From: Verrucomicrobiota bacterium
GTDB taxonomy: Bacteria > Verrucomicrobiota > Verrucomicrobiia > Chthoniobacterales > JAFAMB01
Assembly: GCA_019241095.1 (NCBI GenBank)
Contig: JAFAXJ010000680.1
Span: forward strand, 1 to 7,913
Length of the DNA: 7,913 nt
Direction of reading: 5' to 3'
Under the pieces are notes generated by a model that was not told where the DNA came from, did no database searches, and was given only the letters and a program-made list of their open reading frames with translations. Both the position numbers and the translations under genes were made by a program. Shown here piece after piece: positions 5,292 through 7,913 of the stretch (positions within the stretch are counted from its first letter, which is position 1; every line of letters starts with the position of its first letter).

Positions 5292-6767
5292 ATGGCGAAA
5301 GGTTCTCGAGGTTTTGTCAAACCTGCTGAGAACCCTGGAAAAATTCTGGGGCAGGAATCGGGAATAGCCAAATCCGATTATTCACAACCTGTTCACAGTC
5401 TATTAACTGGAAGAGAGATACCCCGATCATTGCCGTTTAGCGAGGACGGCGAGAAAGGGGTTCTTTGTTCGCTTTTACTATCGCCACGGGAAGTTGCTGA
5501 TCTCTGTGTACTCCGCCTGCAGGCCGACGCGTTCTACATTCCCGCCCACCAAATCATTTATAATCTAGTCCTGGAGTTCAGCAGCAAGGGCAAACCGATT
5601 GATTTTGTTTCGCTGAAACAAACTCTGAAAGACCGTAACCAGCTCGAGGAAGTAGGAGGAGCAGAGCAGATAAATGCTCTGTTCAGTTTCGTTCCATCCG
5701 CTGCTAACGCCAGTTACTACATAGAGATCATCCGCGAAAAATACCTTCTTCGACGGATGATCCTTACCTGTAACAAACTGTCAGGCCAATGTTATGAGCA
5801 GCAAGAAGAACTCGAACCGCTGCTCGACGAAGCGGAACGAGAAATTTTTGCCATCACTGGTGAACATGTCAAAACAGAGATCGTGCTTACAAAAGATCTT
5901 GTGATGGAAGCTATCGAACAGATCGAAAAACTCTACGAGACTCGCGGTGCCGTTACTGGTCTACCGACTGGCTTCATTGAACTGGATCGGATGACCAGTG
6001 GCTTGCATCCTTCTGAGATGGTCGTGATAGCTGCTCGGCCGAGCATGGGAAAGACAGCTTTGGCCATGAATATCGCTGAATATGTCTCTATGGAGGTGGA
6101 AAAAGCCGTTGCGGTATTCAGCCTGGAAATGAGCAGCCAAAATCTTGTGCAACGGCTTCTTTGCTCCAGGGCTAAGGTGAATCTGCAGCGTGTACGGAAC
6201 GGCTTTCTGAACGAAAGAGATTTCCCCAATCTCACGGCCGCGGCAGCTAAGCTGGCCGCTGCGAAAATGTTTATTGATGATACACCCGGAATGACGATCA
6301 CCGAGTTGCGCGCGAAGTCTCGTCGCCTCAAATCCCGATACGACATTCAATTGATTGTTATTGACTATCTTCAGCTCCTTCGCTCTATGAGTCGTCGAGC
6401 TCAGGATAATCGACAGCTTGAAATTTCAGAAATCTCCGGGGGCATCAAAGCCTTGGCGAAAGAGCTTGATGTTCCGATAATCGTGATCGCGCAGCTTAAT
6501 CGCCAACCTGAGGCACGCGCGAAAGAGGGCGGCAGGCCCCGATTAAGTGATCTTCGGGAATCGGGTTCGATTGAGCAGGATGCGGATTTAGTCGGCTTAC
6601 TTGTCCGAGCTGAGTATTACGAAACGGACGAAGACGCCAAACAGGAAAAAGAAGGCGAAGCGGAACTAATTATCGCTAAGCAGCGTAATGGTCCAACCGG
6701 CGATATTCCTTTGGTTTTTCTCAAGGAATACACTCGATTCGAGAATAGAGCTCGAGATTCGCGCTAA
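5292..6767 (+). CDS. dnaB: Replicative DNA helicase DnaB
   Basis: DnaB is the hexameric 5'-3' helicase that unwinds DNA at the replication fork. The 491-residue product has an N-domain at about 45-150 (from LPFSEDGEKGVL), a linker helix region at about 165-215 and a RecA-like motor from about 220. Visible motor motifs are Walker A ARPSMGKT (248-255), the catalytic Glu279 in FSLEM, Walker B LIVIDYLQLL (354-363), IAQLNR (399-404), SDLRESGSIEQDADLV (419-434) and the KQRNGP segment with Arg465 as likely arginine finger. There is no intein. The first ~45 residues are Gly/Lys/Ser-rich and poorly conserved, a longer leader than in E. coli. ATG 5292 is preceded by a weak GGGATAA. The rplI-dnaB pairing is common in bacteria and supports the call. 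No clear terminator follows. Confidence 0.97.
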   Translation: MAKGSRGFVKPAENPGKILGQESGIAKSDYSQPVHSLLTGREIPRSLPFSEDGEKGVLCSLLLSPREVADLCVLRLQADAFYIPAHQIIYNLVLEFSSKGKPIDFVSLKQTLKDRNQLEEVGGAEQINALFSFVPSAANASYYIEIIREKYLLRRMILTCNKLSGQCYEQQEELEPLLDEAEREIFAITGEHVKTEIVLTKDLVMEAIEQIEKLYETRGAVTGLPTGFIELDRMTSGLHPSEMVVIAARPSMGKTALAMNIAEYVSMEVEKAVAVFSLEMSSQNLVQRLLCSRAKVNLQRVRNGFLNERDFPNLTAAAAKLAAAKMFIDDTPGMTITELRAKSRRLKSRYDIQLIVIDYLQLLRSMSRRAQDNRQLEISEISGGIKALAKELDVPIIVIAQLNRQPEARAKEGGRPRLSDLRESGSIEQDADLVGLLVRAEYYETDEDAKQEKEGEAELIIAKQRNGPTGDIPLVFLKEYTRFENRARDSR

Positions 6768-6770
6768 AGA

Positions 6771-6808
6771 CCAGGTGGAATCGCAATCTCGACGTGCCTC
6801 CACTTTGG
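6771..6808 (+). other. Hairpin after dnaB
   Basis: CCAGGTGGA (6771-6779) can pair with TCCACTTTGG (6799-6808) through eight Watson-Crick pairs and one G-T pair, with one bulged T and a 19-base loop. It starts three bases after the dnaB stop. There is no T-run after it, so it is a possible 3'-end or Rho-type boundary structure, not a clear intrinsic terminator. Confidence 0.3.
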
Positions 6809-6894
6809 CATGCATCTCGGACGTTTGCCTAAAGAAGAATCACCGAATCTTGTGCAAGTTCCTCTTGTAATTTTCTAGAGCCCCTTCCACCATA

Positions 6895-6925
6895 TCTAGT
6901 GGTTCTGTAAACTGAACCTTCTAGA
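6895..6925 (+). promoter_or_regulatory. Inverted repeat touching the nrdR start codon
   Basis: TCTAG-T-GGTTC (6895-6905) is matched by GAACC-TT-CTAGA (6914-6925): two 5-bp blocks separated by a small internal loop, with an 8-base apical loop. The last paired base is the A of the nrdR ATG. As RNA it would hide the start region; as DNA it could be an operator for self-control. The heptamer TTCTAGA also occurs at 6873-6879. It does not resemble the A/T-rich NrdR box. No Shine-Dalgarno sequence is present here. Confidence 0.4.
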
Positions 6926-7416
6926 TGCGCTGCCCTAAGTGTGGTAAAGCTGAAGACAAGGTTATCGATTCGCGTTCCGCGAAGGCCGGATCAGCTATCA
7001 GGCGTCGCCGAGAATGCCTGACTTGTCAGCACCGCTTCACGACTTATGAAGAAATCGAACGACGCGATCTGCGTGTGATTAAGCGGGACGGAACTCACGA
7101 AGCATTTCATAAGCAAAAGCTCCTTGGCGGGATGATTAAGGCCTGCGAAAAAAGACCTGTGAGTTATGACGCGCTGGCTCGCGCTGCCGAAGAGATTATT
7201 CAGGAGCTCGAACAAAGCTTTGATCATGAAGTTCCAAGTAGCGCTATCGGCGTACGGGTTATGGAACGCCTGCACAATCTAGATGACGTAGCCTACATCC
7301 GCTATGCTTCTGTGTATCGACATTTCCAAGACATTGGCGAATTCATTCACGAAATCGAATCTCTTGGCCGGAAAATCAAACGTAATTCACAGCAGCCAGA
7401 CCTTTTTGTAAAATGA
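6925..7416 (+). CDS. nrdR: Transcriptional repressor NrdR
   Basis: NrdR senses ATP/dATP and represses ribonucleotide reductase genes by binding paired NrdR boxes. The 163-residue product is normal length. The zinc ribbon has CPKC at 3-6 and CLTC at 31-34, with the conserved DSR (15-17) and the basic RRRREC run between. The ATP-cone covers about 49-139, beginning with VIKRDG (51-56), the nucleotide-binding signature, and containing EVPSSAIGVRVMERL and VAYIRYASVYRHF. The ATG at 6925 is fixed by the MRCPKC start. No Shine-Dalgarno sequence is visible and an inverted repeat abuts the start codon. No ribonucleotide reductase gene is in the window, so its targets lie elsewhere. A second open frame overlaps its stop by four bases (ATGA), implying coupled translation. 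Confidence 0.97.
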   Translation: MRCPKCGKAEDKVIDSRSAKAGSAIRRRRECLTCQHRFTTYEEIERRDLRVIKRDGTHEAFHKQKLLGGMIKACEKRPVSYDALARAAEEIIQELEQSFDHEVPSSAIGVRVMERLHNLDDVAYIRYASVYRHFQDIGEFIHEIESLGRKIKRNSQQPDLFVK

Positions 7417-7913
7417 TTGCATTGAAAGATTCGCTACCCTTGTTACGGGCTGGTGATCAATTGTTTTCCATCAGGGACAACTGGCTCCAGAAATGTTTAG
7501 AACGAGCTGCGATTTTGGCAGGGTACAATCGATGGTGGCTCTCCGTCCATGTAACTACTGCTATCCTCTGCTACTTATCGAGCGAATACGAAGGCACTGT
7601 CGTCACCCTGAAACAGATCGAAGAAATAATTCGGTCAGTACTCCTGGCCATTGGATATTCGGAAATCGCGAGCCGCTTTGAAATGTTCAATCCTCCTTTC
7701 GAGCTCTCGTTACCGAAGCTGGCCGAAGAAGCAGGCCCAGGATACGAATTGGCCTTTTTCTCTCTGCTGAAGCAACGTATGGAACCCGCGTTATCAAAGC
7801 GAGCGTCTAGCCTCGAAATCTCAGGACTCCGACCCTGTGTTCGTTCCCTGCAATCGGTGAAGACCTGGAGTACAAACTGCACGACATTATGCACCGAAAT
7901 TGTGCAGTTCGTA
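7413..7913 (+). CDS. Uncharacterised protein coupled to nrdR, ATP-cone-like N-terminus (partial)
   Basis: This frame starts with ATG inside the nrdR stop (ATGA overlap) and stays open for 167 codons to the end of the window, so its C-terminus is unknown. I do not recognise the family with certainty. Residues about 10-92 follow the helix pattern of an ATP-cone: WLQKCLERAAILAGY, then a hydrophobic helix with WW at 41-42, then TLKQIEEIIRSVLLAIGY and SEIASRFEMF, comparable to the KLLGGMIKACEK, IGVRVMERL and YIRYASVYRHF segments of NrdR. The nucleotide-binding VxKRDG is not kept; the equivalent place reads LLRAGDQ. Residues 93-167 are unlike anything I can name and contain Cys142, Cys156 and Cys160. 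There is no signal peptide or zinc ribbon. The overlap suggests a role with NrdR, perhaps as a degenerate partner or nucleotide-sensing adaptor. The gene is likely real; the function is inferred and unproven. Confidence 0.7.
   Translation, partial: MIALKDSLPLLRAGDQLFSIRDNWLQKCLERAAILAGYNRWWLSVHVTTAILCYLSSEYEGTVVTLKQIEEIIRSVLLAIGYSEIASRFEMFNPPFELSLPKLAEEAGPGYELAFFSLLKQRMEPALSKRASSLEISGLRPCVRSLQSVKTWSTNCTTLCTEIVQFV

Noticed and set aside
5292..6767. Intein in DnaB
   Set aside because: The Walker A, Walker B and later motifs run without interruption and total length is normal.
6768..6924. NrdR box upstream of nrdR
   Set aside because: No A/T-rich ACA-N-TATAT-N-TGT type pair was seen; the inverted repeat present has a different sequence.
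7571..7894. Minus-strand 107-codon frame at the right end
   Set aside because: It is antisense to the nrdR-coupled frame, which is longer, open-ended and joined to nrdR by an ATGA overlap.

Overview
The window is a bacterial chromosomal housekeeping region of mid G+C content. It carries arginine biosynthesis genes on the minus strand and translation, replication and dNTP-regulation genes on the plus strand. I see no insertion sequence, phage gene, tRNA, rRNA or CRISPR array. Wording of the DnaB C-terminal domain, the ThrS architecture and the mostly weak Shine-Dalgarno signals suggest a member of the PVC group, most likely Verrucomicrobiota. That is an inference from remembered family sequences, not a search result.

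Layout: argB (partial, minus, runs off the left edge) lies 22 bases downstream of argJ (minus), so argJ-argB read as one operon leaving the window to the left. A 182-base divergent region with a 12-bp palindrome and a short direct repeat separates argJ from thrS. thrS (plus, no TGS domain) is followed after 45 bases by infC. infC starts with the conserved rare AUU codon at 3717, preceded by a strong GAGGAG; a 9-bp mRNA hairpin sits between the thrS stop and this ribosome binding site. rpmI and rplT, which usually follow infC, are absent. In their place is a 450-base non-coding stretch (4299-4748) with at least seven inverted repeats, including a terminator-like hairpin with a T-rich tail and a REP-like GACTCC palindrome. 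rplI (L9, with a Pro/Ala/basic tail) and dnaB follow as a tight pair 12 bases apart. After a 157-base gap comes nrdR, and overlapping its stop codon (ATGA) is an open frame that runs off the right edge.

How they work together: ArgJ and ArgB carry out the acetylation/deacetylation and kinase steps of arginine synthesis. ThrRS, IF3 and L9 serve translation. DnaB is the replicative helicase. NrdR is the ATP/dATP-sensing repressor of ribonucleotide reductase genes. The most interesting object is the frame starting at 7413: it is translationally coupled to nrdR, and its first ~92 residues read like a degenerate second ATP-cone, so it may be an uncharacterised partner of NrdR. The other points worth following are the structured infC-rplI gap and the control elements around infC and nrdR.
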